Origin: Stratiolaelaps scimitus
Taxonomy: Eukaryota; Arthropoda; Arachnida; Mesostigmata; Laelapidae
Direction: 5' to 3'
Assembly: GCA_019614645.1 (NCBI GenBank)
Contig: JABWDB010000009.1
Span: forward strand, 4,011,501 to 4,075,500
Length of the DNA: 64,000 nt
Positions 48,514 to 60,577 of this stretch are shown here, piece after piece; the stretch's first letter is position 1, and each line of letters begins with the position of its first letter. The translations under genes and the position numbers were made by a program. The notes under the pieces are model-generated. The model had not been told where the DNA came from, did no database searches, and saw only the letters and a list, made by a program, of their open reading frames with translations.

Positions 48514-48926
48514 CCGTGTAGATATACAAAGACATCACCAAAATCAGTTTATAAAAACATCCTCCACCCCGCTACGCAGAGCGAGCCGATTTAAGAGCAA
48601 CGCCTACAAAATCGACGCCTTTACTGGCTCGATGCATAATAGAGTCGTATGCAAATGGGTGAATACGCAGATGGCTGATTCGTTGTTGAGAAAGAGGTGG
48701 TACATGTATGCACATACATACAATTCCCCGATGCGCCATCTGGCTCTTCCTATCGGAATTGCCCGCAATAGTCGAACGCTAAGATTACGATTAACGATAA
48801 TTGATGGGATGTTTATACGCGCTAATGGGTAGACACGCACTACATACATACACACAAACAAACACATTGAAATGATATTATATATCATTTAGTCACTTTG
48901 TGTGCACACACACACAGATCCGCATA

Positions 48927-48960
<34 letters not shown>

Positions 48961-49066
48961 AAATTACATTGGATCATCAAGATTACGAGGAGGTGGTACC
49001 TCCCCCGGTCGATTTTTAGCCGCGGCACAAGGGCCACCAGGAGCGCTCGGTAGGAGGCGGTTAACT

Positions 49067-49085
49067 CAATAATAATAATAATAAT
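49067..49085 (+). repeat. AAT triplet repeat
   Basis: Six AAT units followed by ACT/TAC triplets to about 49125. AAT units recur near 49522-49545. Confidence 0.9.
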
Positions 49086-50934
49086 GATAACAGTAATTAC
49101 TACTACTACACTACTATTACTACTACGGCGATTATCACAACGTCTTCCTCCGCTACTACGGCTGACGACAGTACAACTGCTATCACTGCTCGTACCGTAT
49201 ACGATTGAGAGTCGTGTCAATTCCTACGTGAATATCTGCGCGGCTCTCCGATGCGGTGTACGTTGAATGTCGATGTATGGCATAATTGCTCGAGAGCTGG
49301 AGAGAGAGAGAGAGAAAGAGAGAGATAGAGACGATCGGGAAGTCGAAGAAAAAAAACTATCAAAATTCGATGACACTCAGTACGTTCGTTATACTCGTCT
49401 GGTCACTCGCTGCTGCGAACAACCGGACCGCCGCCATCTTGATAACCTTCCTGTTTCCTGTTGCTGCCTTTGCAATGATACTCGCCCGTTCGATGCTCGT
49501 TCCTGTAATCGTCGACATAATGATAATAATAATAATAATAATCTCCTAATTATTGAAGATTGGATAATCTTTATAAGAAAGTAGCAGCAGTGATGGTAGC
49601 GCCACTGGTAGTGACGATAACGTTGGGCGTATGTCCGCCGCTCACAGCGATGGAACACATACATTTTGTTGTGGCGGTGACTCGCCGTTCGAGCGTCGCC
49701 CATATCTGCGCTTTGATCGAAAGATATACTCAGAGCAGTTTTCATGAATCGCACTTTTTTTCTCTGGCCTAAGTAGAGGAAGAGACGGAAGCGGATTTTG
49801 GATTCGACGCCGCTGCTAATCGTTAATCGTCGATCGAGAGTTACGCGATCCCGAGGAAGCCTTAAAAAAAATAGTGATCAGTAGGCAGAGGGGCCCAAGA
49901 CAACGACGCATGGCAGTCGATGCAGAAAGGTGGCTACACTTTGAAATATTATTATACATATATTAGACACGTTCACGTACACGATATACAGTTTGCGCGT
50001 CCGCAGATACCGCTGGCGCATGTTTCTACCGAATTGAACCGCGGACAACGACAGACACGACAGATATATTACTACGTAGTGTGATATATGCGACGCTCGC
50101 TTCCCGAGACACAGCTGATTTACTAGGGTCCACAGCTTTGCACGATGCAGCATCGCAATGAACAGGTCTGGCATCCGTTGTACCTCTTGGCGTTTTCAAT
50201 TATGCGCTCTCATGAGCAAACAACGGTCGAAAAAAAGAACCTCTAATAGTTGACCCACTTCATCTGTCCGATGGGCACTTGTCGATTGTCGACGGCCGGC
50301 GTCGCGTGCCTTGACTGGCATGTCTGATTCACATATGAAAATGCGTCGATCGACGGATCGACGTGGATCTGTTTGAGTTGCACGTCTGTGGATAGTAATA
50401 GCATCATGGAAACTGACTGCGAGCTACAACGTCTGTTGAAATGTTGTCAACAACTTACCTCGACTGTTAAGTTAATTACCATCCTGGCTAGGGCAACGAT
50501 TCAATAGCCGGCATTCCCTTGTACATCTTATTTTCCTAATAGATCCCTACTCAAGTACAGATAAAGATGCGGACAATAGTAGCTAATTATTACTGTTCAA
50601 ATTATCAACGGCAATCCTGAAACGCGTATTTCATTAGCAAGAGAGGGAGAGAGAGAGAGAGAAACAAGGAGTGGAAAAACCATTTCTCCATTTCGACTTT
50701 GACTTAGCCTTTCAACGTCGGCTTTATTTTTCTTAAAGGGATGATACAGTATTGTGATTGTGTGATTTAGTATTGTGGAGATTATTGACAACAGAGATTT
50801 CTTCAATATAACAAAAACTAGCCTGCTTTCTTTCAAGTGGGAGTGGGCAGCTTGCTGCTGCTGCTGCCGCTTCTTGGATGACACGAAATTAATGAGTGAG
50901 CAATTAATTAAATGATGATAATCACATATTTCAG

Positions 50935-51133
50935 GCGCGTGGACGGAGCCGTTCACCGTGATCGACACCGATTACGACACATACGCGGCGACGTTCTCGT
51001 GCGTCAATGCCGCTGGCATGGGCCATCGTAAGAATGGAATGATCCTCTCGAGGCGGCCAGATCTAGACAACCCGGTCGCTGATAAGCTTCGCAAGCTGTT
51101 CGATTCTTTTGGCGTCGGGCCGTCCAGCCTCAG
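50935..51133 (+). CDS. apolipoprotein D-like lipocalin, internal exon B (strands F to H and C-terminal helix)
   Basis: The acceptor CACATATTTCAG is followed by GC, which completes a Ser codon with the A left by exon A, then AWTEPFTVIDTDYDTYAATF. The TDY motif (residues 84-86 of the detected protein) and C95 match the apolipoprotein D strands around TDYENYALVYSC. ILSRRPDL (109-116) matches ILARNPNL of human apolipoprotein D. The following residues to PSSL form the C-terminal helix with the same length as in the human protein. The donor is CTCAG followed by GTATGC, phase 2. The frame would stop nine bases into the intron if unspliced, supporting the junction. Confidence 0.92.
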
Positions 51134-54100
51134 GTATGCGTCACGCGTATGAATCTAGCGCGCGGTTTTTGATTTTTTTATTGCAGTGTTTGCCTGTTGT
51201 TGTTCTTGCTGTTGTTGCTGTTGCTGCTGGTGGGTTATTTTTTCTTGTAGCATATTATAGCGAATTATGCTACGGATGCTTGTTAGCGCTGGGTACTGAA
51301 GGCGAGTGGAGGAGCGTGTTAGAGCTACTACAATATAACGCTTATAATATAGCAGTTATATGGTTCGTTCGTTGTTTTTTTGTATATTTCTACAAATGAG
51401 AGCATGTAAATGTTAACAGAATACGAGGAAGTCGCTACTGTGGCGTCGAGCTGGTCGAGCACGATGTGATGATGTTCATTCTGTGTCGATGCTGTTATAA
51501 GTAAAGTGTTGTGTATTTGCGGCTCCTCATCAGATCACTGTGGCCCGCCAGGCCTAGGGGTCGACGGGCGATATCATTTTTAAAGTTAGTGAAGCCCTTC
51601 AAAAGAAACTAGAGAAAAGGAAATAATTTATTTTCTTATATTTCATATGTATTGTTCGGCTGGTTATTACATTTTGTCAAAATGGTAGTTATCACCCATG
51701 TGAGTCTCATTATTAAATCGTTTGATCACCAACCACTTCTTACGCCACACTTCAATGGCAACTCAATCAAGCGACCCGGCGGTAGCAGTACCTGGTAGTA
51801 TTTTCTTCTATTCCCTGTTGATTTCGCGGAAAACCGCCCAGTGTTCTTCCAAATGTACTCATTTCCCTAAGCATAGTCTAGACCACGAGGCTAGGGAGCA
51901 TGTGCTCGATGGATTTGCTTCCAAATTTAGAACATGCTCTAGCAGGCTATCGTCATATGTGTAGCCAAACGCTGGTGTCACGCTTCTGTCATAGATTACG
52001 AACCGGCGAACCTAAAGGGACCTTAATGTGCGAAGTAAATTTAGCTACGGAAAGCGGCGTCTGCGCAGCCGACTGCCAATATCGATCTGTTCGGCAATTT
52101 CGACCTGAGCCTCCTGTCAATATCGTTATAAACAATTAGCAAATGGCGCTTCATTATGGACGCTTTCGCTAAGAACGAGGGCATTATTATTACTACGAGA
52201 GATACAATCTCTCAGTTCGTTTTAATGGCTTTCACTGTGGCCCTCGATATTATTCGACTTCACTTTACCTCATCACAATGGACAATGTAGTCAGTATGTA
52301 ATTTGGCCTTCTCCCGCCGAAGTCGCTTACGATGGACATCACACGATTAATGGCAACGCTATCGGCTGGCGATAAAACGCTGACTCAATTCCAATCTGAC
52401 TGACTTAGGATACCGATCAGTCGCTTGTTGATGCTGTGAATGCCATTAATTTTAGCGATCTATTGATAAAGAGAGCTGATTACATACGACGAAAGGGAGG
52501 CGTCTTAGACAAAATGAGATGTTCCAATTACAGTGGAAACTCAGCTAATATCGAAGAGCAGAGGACGTTCAAGCACTGTTACCTCATCGGTTACTGTTCT
52601 GGCCATGGCGCGAATTAAGCGGGAGGTAATTTTTAGCGGGGCTACATTTTTCACCAGTCGTCTACGGGTAACCAGCCGTCGCCGTGTCATGTCGCATTCA
52701 CGACCCCCCTCGCCAAGGGGTGCACGGACCTTTCTCGAAATCCTGAGAGATTCAAATCCTAAATTGGCCTCCGAAGATGGCTTGGGGAAATCGACAGACA
52801 ACGTTGCGACGATAGACGGCGGATTCCCATTGAAATCGATCTTGCCAACACGTACGCACTCGAGGCTGTAAAGGCTGCAGGAACGGGGTGGACAGAATTG
52901 CAAGCGGAATCATTTCATGTATGCGCCTCTCATTTTCTGGGATGGCCGATGCCGGCTGGGATGCGTAGATACCACTGACTGGCCAGCTACGGGACTCGCG
53001 TAGCTGAGAACGTACCAACGGCGTCTTACGGTAGGCGGCATCAGAGATCCCCGTAGCGAGGAGACACAGGGAGGCAAGCAGATGATGCCGCTCTTTTCTT
53101 CAACCGTTTCACGAACCACCACGGAATCGTTGACCGAAGCAGCCGATAATCGGTGTCTAGCTGCCAGAGACGTCATTAGATGGATTACTTGCCTACATCC
53201 GTTCTTCCATTCTGCCACAGAGACGGAAGATAGCAGAGACAACGGTGGCGGTGGCGGCAGCGGCCGCAGAGCCAACACCGGCCAGAGCAACAACGATGAC
53301 AGCGCAGTAACATTCTTGCTTGCTGCTGCTGCTGCTGCTGAGGGCTAAAAGCAAAAGCTATGCGGATATTGCGAAGCAGTGTCGCGTGAAGGGCGTCCCG
53401 TCTCAATACGTATCTTGCCTGAGGAGATCAGGGCAGCTCGGGAGCTCCGGAGTGTCTCCCGCTGCCCGGTTGCCGCTGTTGCCGCTGATTGAACTTCTGT
53501 CCATGTTTTTCTTTTCTCTCAGCGAGGCGAACTCTTCCACTGAACGCAGCGAATAGTGCTGCCGAAAATCTGTATTAGTAGATGACACGGCTAGCCGAAG
53601 GCGATGTGAGCCGATTACTGCGAGCTCAGTGTTCTTTTTTTTTTTCGCTTCTTTTCGCGTCCCCCAGTGGAAGGACGAACGCCGACCGCTTGATGCCATT
53701 CTAAGATGAAAATGATGTACGGTTGACGTCGGTCGACGATGACGGCGGCAACTCCTCACTGCGCGCCAATGAGTCGTTTAATTCAATTCTGAAGTGCGGC
53801 AGCAGCGCGGGCCGATCATCCATTACAGTGTCGATATTTTAGCATCTTTTCTTTGTGGAGCCGAACGAAAGGGATGATCATGACCGCGGCGGTCGGGTCG
53901 ATTTCATAGGCGAACATTATAGCCGCGGGCGACACTAAACGCGCTAGATATTTCGGCCGCGGTCGCATCGGGCGAAATCGACGCTGATCGTTCGGGTCAG
54001 GCTGTTTGTGTTGCGTGTAGGTGATTCGCATTTGTCGACCCACTGTTGATCAACTATGTCCGCACAGAAAACAGAGAGAGAAAAGGAGGGAGGGAGGGAG

Positions 54101-54462
54101 GGAGAGAGAGAGTTGCAAGAATTGTCTGCGAACCTACTTAGGGTATACAGTAATTGAGGGGCGTGTCGAGCGACAAGAGAGTATCCGTGTATTGGCATGC
54201 ATCTCTTTAGATCTGGGAATCACACGGAGGTGATCTTCTTCTAGGGGGATGTCCTATTCTACCGATACGTTTTGAATTCATTAGAGGTCGCTTGTAACTG
54301 TAGCATGGCTTACTAAGACACTGTGGTACTGTGTCCGGTGGCGCGAACGAAGCGCGGCGTTTTGTAACTGTTCAAAGTCAAAACGCCGGATCTGACTCGA
54401 AAAAAAGCCTATATAGAAGGGGCACTTTTTCGACCTTCTAGAAATCGTATGCTTTCAGATAG
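51134..54462 (+). other. lipocalin intron between exons B and C
   Basis: A 3.3-kb intron, phase 2, GT at 51134 and AG at 54461-54462. It contains a GGAG/GA tract at 54082-54112, Leu-coding CTG runs near 53320-53340, and open frames on both strands around 52.5-53.4 kb that show no recognised domain. A TDQ-like reading at about 52.41 kb was considered for the last exon and dropped because its phase does not fit. Confidence 0.8.
54082..54112 (+). repeat. GGAG/GA purine tract
   Basis: Tandem GGGA units followed by GA repeats within the second detected lipocalin intron. Confidence 0.9.
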
Positions 54463-54484
54463 GCAGACAGATCAAGGCGTTTGA
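54463..54484 (+). CDS. apolipoprotein D-like lipocalin, terminal coding exon C
   Basis: Joining the AG left by exon B to G at 54463 gives Arg, then QTDQGV and TGA. The count from ILSR to TDQ is 32 residues in this join and 32 in human apolipoprotein D (ILAR to TDQ), which is the main reason for choosing this acceptor. The acceptor AG at 54461-54462 is the second of two AGs (TTTCAGATAG); use of the first, four bases upstream, would give Arg then a stop. The TGA at 54482-54484 lies where apolipoprotein D has its last conserved cysteine (TDQxxC); two further codons (Arg, Ser) and a second TGA follow. So the exon is strongly motif-supported but has an odd end. Confidence 0.72.
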
Positions 54485-54960
54485 CGTTCTTGATCTCAAT
54501 TCCCAGCGATTGACTATTGATTGAATGCTTTCCTGTACTTTCTCCGCACACAGTTTCGTCGACCAGAGGCACGCCTGTACGGGAATGCTTCGGAGCAAAA
54601 GTGACCACGACCGCATCATCTCCCTAGGCCCGCTCAACATCAACCGCAAGCCCGAGCCGTAAGCAGAGCAGCGACGCGAGACCTGCTTGCAGTCCCAACG
54701 CAGGTAGAGATAGCGGTACAAAGGCAGTGCTGCTACTGGTTCGGTGAGCAACAATCCCGCCGGCCAGCGAGGTCAGCAACTACCGCTTCGAGTGAGAACT
54801 TCGTATCGAAGTAACGCAGAGCGGCAACGCGAGACGATCGGACCAACAATGATCATGACACTTAATGACAACTACGACTCTATTTCACATATTGACAGTG
54901 GCGATGACAGCAACAAGTGCGATAACAATAAAAGCTAAATAAACAAGAACACAAGTAGGA
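54485..54960 (+). other. probable lipocalin 3' untranslated region
   Basis: This follows the lipocalin stop and ends just after two AATAAA hexamers. No further coding content is seen on the + strand. A - strand frame at 54754-54455 overlaps it but has no recognised domain. Confidence 0.5.
54927..54943 (+). terminator. paired poly(A) signals of the lipocalin gene
   Basis: AATAAA occurs at 54927-54932 and again at 54938-54943, about 445 bases beyond the lipocalin stop. These are the first such hexamers I saw downstream and give a usual 3' UTR length. Confidence 0.55.
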
Positions 54961-55792
54961 AAGGCGAAAAATGAGTACCGACATCAAAGAAGCCCAACAA
55001 CCCATTGGGTGGGCCTCACTAGTCAGCGCTGTGAGGTCGTGCGTAGATTCCTCCATGGCGCACAGCAGAGAAGCATACACAAGCGTTCTCCCTATATAGA
55101 ATATCGACGTCATGCATTTCGAGATGTAGTTTTACATATAGGCTTCATGCTTCTGTGAAGTGGTCAATATTTATGCCATTGCTCTAATCGATGACATCAT
55201 AGCGTCGCATTTAGTCTAGCTAAATATCAACAAATAGCAACCTATGTAACGCAAATGTGTAACACTAATAATACGCTCTTACGTAACGCTTGATACCAGC
55301 CGTGCAATGGGGTTGTACTGACCTCATGCATACTTCACGTGGCTCGAGTAATAATAATAATAATAATAGTTATGGGAGAAGTAACACCGGTCCGAGCAGA
55401 CCCACCACACTGACAATCACACTTAGTCAATGACAGCTGCAATATATATATATATATATATGATATATATGCTGTACGCTCAGGCCGGCATCTACGATCG
55501 AGCGACCCAAAATTACTGATAAGGGAGAGAGAGATAAATAGACGGGATAGCTACGTATGAAATGCGTAGGCTAAAACTTAATTGAGCAGCCGTCGAAGTT
55601 TCGACCAGGATAGGGGACACTTCTATGTATAATAGCCTGATGGGCAGCGCCGCGCCGCTTGACTTCAGCAGATGGCATCTGAGGTGAGACCATCTTGGTC
55701 CGAGCATTTGGCCCGATTCACGTTGATGCCAGAGAAAGCGAGAGCGTACAGTAAGTATATGATTCCTATATAATAATACCTGTTAAACACCA

Positions 55793-55794
<2 letters not shown>

Positions 55795-55837
<43 letters not shown>
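55795..55837 (+). repeat. TA microsatellite
   Basis: About 43 bases of pure alternating AT, one of the longest in the window. Confidence 0.95.
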
Positions 55838-55838
<1 letters not shown>

Positions 55839-56787
55839 CAAACGAATACAGCACTTATATCAATCAGCACCTGTGCACGCATGTTTGGAGATCAGCTATG
55901 CTCAATACGGCGTGTTCGCTACCCGAAAGTAATTGAACTGAATACGCTCATTGCTGGCCCTTTTCCTCGTATAATGTCCATACGTTTTGTGTGACCCACA
56001 ACTACAATGCGGCAACAGATCACTAATCAGCGGCTAGACAATCGAATCATTGTCACGACCAGACGATAGATGCGATAGTACGAATCAAGCGAGACATATA
56101 CACATGGATAGTACAATTGTAGATACATGGAGAGAAATTTTTTCAAAACAAACCAAGCCAAGCAACGTATCCAGAGCTAAAGGTTAACTGTCGACGAGTC
56201 GAAGCGAGGGACCTAGAGGACAGCCAAGCAACACGAGCATTAGGGAACCTCATACGCCCTAGGCAAGCATACATCTATAACTACTGCACCTTTGAGATAA
56301 GCTAGGAATATAAAGAAAAACAAGAAAATCCCGTTCAGAGGCGGCGTCACCGGATCGTTTGTTTCCCGTCGGATGAACTCGGCCGAGTTCAGTCACGAGG
56401 GCCGGGACGAAACTGCCCCGCACTGAGAGCACACGTATCAAGCTGTGCATGACACAGCTGGTACAGCGAAAACGGCTACAGCAGTCGACAGCAACATAAT
56501 TGCAACAGCAAACACCACGATGTCCACCTCCACTACAGCAACAGCAGCAGCAGCAACAGCAACACAAGTGAAGAAAAAACATAACACACTGCAAACGAAT
56601 ATTGAGAGAGGGAGCGTAAGAGCAAAAACACCCAATGACAATCACCTTGTAACGGAATGGTAAACTAGATGCGTCCCACTGCTTGGTCACTCCACATCGA
56701 GGTCACCGTCACTTGAGCAACAACAGTGAACACAGAGCACGGCATCACATAGCATCACCGTATAGCTAGCGTATACATAGGTACAAT

Positions 56788-56818
<31 letters not shown>

Positions 56819-58202
56819 GCAGTCAAAATTATGACAACGCAGCAAGGCTGGCTGATGACAAGGTGATGGAGAAGGAGGGCGCGCACGTGCGATAGAGAGA
56901 GAGTTTAATGTAGGACTGAACCTGGGTCACAGTGTACTCCTCTGACGGAGGGGACAACGGATTAGCCGTTGGAACACGAGTCAAGAAACGCAGCAAGTGT
57001 ATGTAGCGCAACTAATGTTGTCGATCTCCTGGCTCTCATCTCCTGAGTCTTCACCAGAGACACCTAAGCTAATATATATATATATATGGTACACCTTATC
57101 ACCGACGCAATGAAGTAAGTGCACCACGGTATTCTCGAGTCGTTCCCGCTTGCACTGCAACAGGAGTTGGCAATCACAGGTAACAAAGAAACAACTCGGG
57201 TTTATGCCCCACACACACAGAGCACACACGACCTGACGCAGAAACGCGGTCCATGGAGCAGACACTCGAATGATGACAAGGAACCTCATGCAAAACAGCA
57301 TTTTCTAAATGTACAATCACCCACGCACTTCACTGTGGAACATATTTATGGTGTATATAAAATCTATACAACTGAAAGCGTAGTGGATAGTTTACGTATC
57401 AACCATTAGGGGATTGGTGGAAATGCACAGCACGGCCGACAACCGAACAGCCATAAACGACTATAGCTGAACGCTTTGGTGAGTTGTTTTTTATTCAGAA
57501 TCTGCTTTATTTAGGATTTATCCAGCTCAGGGCATCACAAAGCACTACGTCACTAGGCCGCCTTCTGGAAAGCGCCGCCAAGCAAGCCATTATTACTAGG
57601 GTATTTTTCTATTTTTTATTTGAGATGAGTGCTCGTCGCAGCCTAAGTACAATATAAATTTGATTCTGCAAACGCCGAGATGAAAATTAAGCGAATTTGC
57701 TGCCTCCCGAGGGCTGTTGTTTCCGATCGAGAAAGGTCGCGCTAGATAAAAATGACTCGCGTCCTTATTAGTTGACGAGACGAGAAGATGCTTGTCGTTG
57801 ATGTGAGCGTACAATACAATCGTTCCGCTGGCGAACTCGCCGAAAAAACTCGGAAGAGATTTAATTCGATGAATCATAATGCAATTAGTCATATTCGCAA
57901 GTCGATTTATTTGTGCGAACTGCGAGTGATTAGGCCGATGCGAGCGGACATCGGCGAATTGACGAATACTTTCTGAGTAAGAGGCTCTGCGCCGCGTCCA
58001 TCGGCAGCCCAATGGTTGCTTGACTCTAAGCCTTGCTCCGTGCATAGTTATTTTCTTGTGTTCTGTTCAAAGCAAGGTCGTTCGTACGTTCTACACAGGC
58101 GCATGCACCACCCCCCCCCGCACTCAACAGGAACGACGCAATGAAAATGCACTTTCCTACCGTAAACACGACGCAAAAACAAGATAACACACCGTACCCT
58201 AG

Positions 58203-58203
58203 C

Positions 58204-58240
<37 letters not shown>

Positions 58241-58241
58241 G
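58203..58241 (+). repeat. TA microsatellite
   Basis: About 39 bases of TA with one CA interruption. Confidence 0.95.
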
Positions 58242-60528
58242 ATAGGGAGGGACATTTTGTCGAAATTTTGAGAGCGAGCATCGCACGCACGGGATGGTTA
58301 CAAGTTTACGCACGACATGTCGTTAATAACACCAAATGCAATATAGTATCGAGAAGACCAAACAAGCGAATTATTCAAATGAGGCGAAATTGAAGCGGAT
58401 GACAATCATGATATATCCAGGCGATAACAGCAAAATAAGGGGAACAATTGATATAAAGAAGGTGGCAATAAAAAAAAGTATGCGTGGGCTGAGGGGGAGA
58501 AAAGTGAGAAAAAAATTTGAACAAATAAAAGTGCACGATATCGAGTGAATGAAGCTGAACTGTGCCATACGAACAATGTTTGTTCTGCTTTATAGGTAAC
58601 ACTAGGCAGTAACTCGATTATTGATTATTGAACATGAAAGTATACATGATTACGTTCAGTCGTGTCAAATTTAAGTGAATTAAATATACGCCATTGTTAC
58701 ACGGCGATCGATTGGATGGTTTGAAATCGTTGAAATCGTTCCGGATTGAGAAAAACGCTCACCTGAGCTTGTTTGACCCTCGCGTGGCGCAGGCACATAC
58801 TGACATTGTGTATGGTGAAACAAGGATAGCTGAAACAGCTGAAATATACAGCACATTTGTCTCGATTCAATTGATGCGCACGTTCGCCGATGGCCGTCAA
58901 TGTTGCCAAATTTATTTTATAAAAGGTAAACAACAGGTGAGCCTTCTTTGCCAGTTTTCGTTTGAGTGTAACCGTCGTATGAACTTTTGTACCGCTTCTG
59001 CTGATTGAGCGATATTGGAGGAGAGTTCAGTGACAAGCAGGTATGCAGCAGCACAAGTTCTACAGAGTTTCAAATAAACATGACTATTTGTGTCCAATTG
59101 AAAGGTATACTGCGAGATAAGTAGCATAACTTTTCCCCTAGAGATCTCCGGCTTCATCTGGTGTTTTCAGTGGAACACTCGATATGCCCAAAGTGTCGGC
59201 AAGCACATTGATCCGGTGGAGAAAATCTGCAGCCTAAGGAACCATTTCCTAACCATCTAGGAGTCAAGTGAATCGAAACAGGCTGACGTTTCGACAGCCG
59301 TGTGGAGCAATCATTGGGGCCAGTCATCCTGCTTATACTCTGGCTCGGAGCATGTATTTGTAGAACACTCAAAGACCTCAGCTCAATGCCAGGAAAGCCA
59401 GGTGTAACTTTCAGACATAGACGAGGCAGGGGTGAAGCGCGGGGAGTTTATACAAATTCGTTGTACCAGTAGCGCCGATGGCGGTATAGCAGCCATTTTA
59501 TCCGACAAGTACATGCAGTTGCCATAAGCTTTCTGACCTTGCAGGCCTCCTTTGCAGGCGTCCAGGATTTTCAAGAAATGTATGGCCACATCCATCATCA
59601 TCATCAGCCACATACTCAAGGCATGTTTACGCAGAGAGCTATTCGGGTACACTCAGAGGTCAATTCCTTCACATTTGCCTGAACATATCTGTTTGAACTT
59701 ACTTCTGAGGCCAAACACCAAAAGAAGACTAGTATCTCCCTTGTATCTCTATTGAAGAATCTCACTGATGTTGCACTTGCTTCCGCAGACTTGCTTCTGT
59801 TCGAATGGGCTTGTTAGCGCTTTGGCATAGACAAATGAAGAATAATAATGAATTTTATAATGAACCTTTTTTTGGTAACGAATTAGGAGTTTGGCCGGAA
59901 AATTAAGGGAAAACCCTGTTTTTTCTGCCATCTCTCTCAGCTCACTTCCCGTGTTCGTCGTAAAACAGCTGCTAGGGAGGTCTCCATGTACGCCGCACCT
60001 GCCCGACGACACTCCTTAGGTAGTGTGCGATATATGAAGATAGATTGTACAATAGCTAATGAACTCATAACTAACTCATCCCTAAAACTCATAACTCACT
60101 GGTTGCAACTTGTTCGGCTGATCTTTAGGAGGTGGCTGTTTATCGATTATTCCAATCGAGCGTAGAGTCGTTGCGGCGTCTATGAGCAACACTTATTTCG
60201 TCGTGACCTCATCGGTCAGACAGTTCGGTGCACGGAGCAGCAGGCTATCACTGCCTACAGGCTATCACTTATTTACGAACGATGATATCAAGGGGTGTGT
60301 ACCATCGCTTGGCTCGAATTCTGATTATACGAATTCTAAAAAGTACTAGTGAGTTCGCTGCTGGATGAAAAAAAAAAGATTGTGATTCAAATCATACTAT
60401 TCGAGAAAAGACCGAAGACAAGACAAGCCGATGCGAGCGCCTCGCTTACGAGGCAAACACACTCGTCGTTCGTTTCTGGGAAATTAAAGTGCTGTCTCTT
60501 CTGCCGATGGCTCTGATGTAAAACTTAC

Positions 60529-60577
60529 CGCCTCTGGGAAATGAAAGCCGGTACAGTATTTTGGGCAGGCTTAGATA
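60529..60577 (-). CDS. candidate 49-base internal exon, unrecognised
   Basis: On the - strand the pyrimidine-rich acceptor CCTTCATTGCCGCAG and the donor GAGGCG followed by GTAAGTTT bound 49 bases. In phase 0 they read YLSLPKILYRLSFPRG and leave in phase 1. That outgoing phase matches the incoming phase of the psq-like exon 15 kb downstream on the same strand, where the split codon would become Glu. One other frame is open, no domain is recognised, and short exons bounded by good sites can arise by chance in a window of this size. Confidence 0.22.

Larger units (their letters stand above)
43574..50934 (+). other. lipocalin intron between exons A and B
   Basis: A 7.4-kb intron, GT at 43574 and AG at 50933-50934, phase 1. 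It contains a tRNA-derived SINE-like element (about 44750-44960), TA tracts near 45298-45320, 48489-48513 and 48925-48957, AAT triplets near 49067-49085, and several - strand exon candidates. No extra lipocalin exon with compatible phase was recognised in it. Confidence 0.85.
54961..60528. other. right flank, no gene supported
   Basis: Less CpG-rich and less repetitive than the left of the window. It holds TA tracts (55441-55462, 55795-55837, 57070-57088, 58203-58241), AAT units near 55350, CAG/CAA triplets near 56530-56560, and a poly-C run near 58111. A strong - strand donor (GCTCAG followed by GTGAGC) lies at 58763-58768, with an acceptor-like TGTTTCAG about 70 bases upstream of it. All three frames between are open, so I did not call an exon. 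Confidence 0.5.

Noticed and set aside
52405..52618. TDTDQSLV reading as a possible last lipocalin exon
   Set aside because: It would need to enter in phase 0 while exon B leaves in phase 2, and it runs on 60 residues past TDQ, unlike the family.
58765..58840. - strand exon before donor GTGAGC
   Set aside because: All three frames are open over only about 66 bases and no protein content is recognisable.
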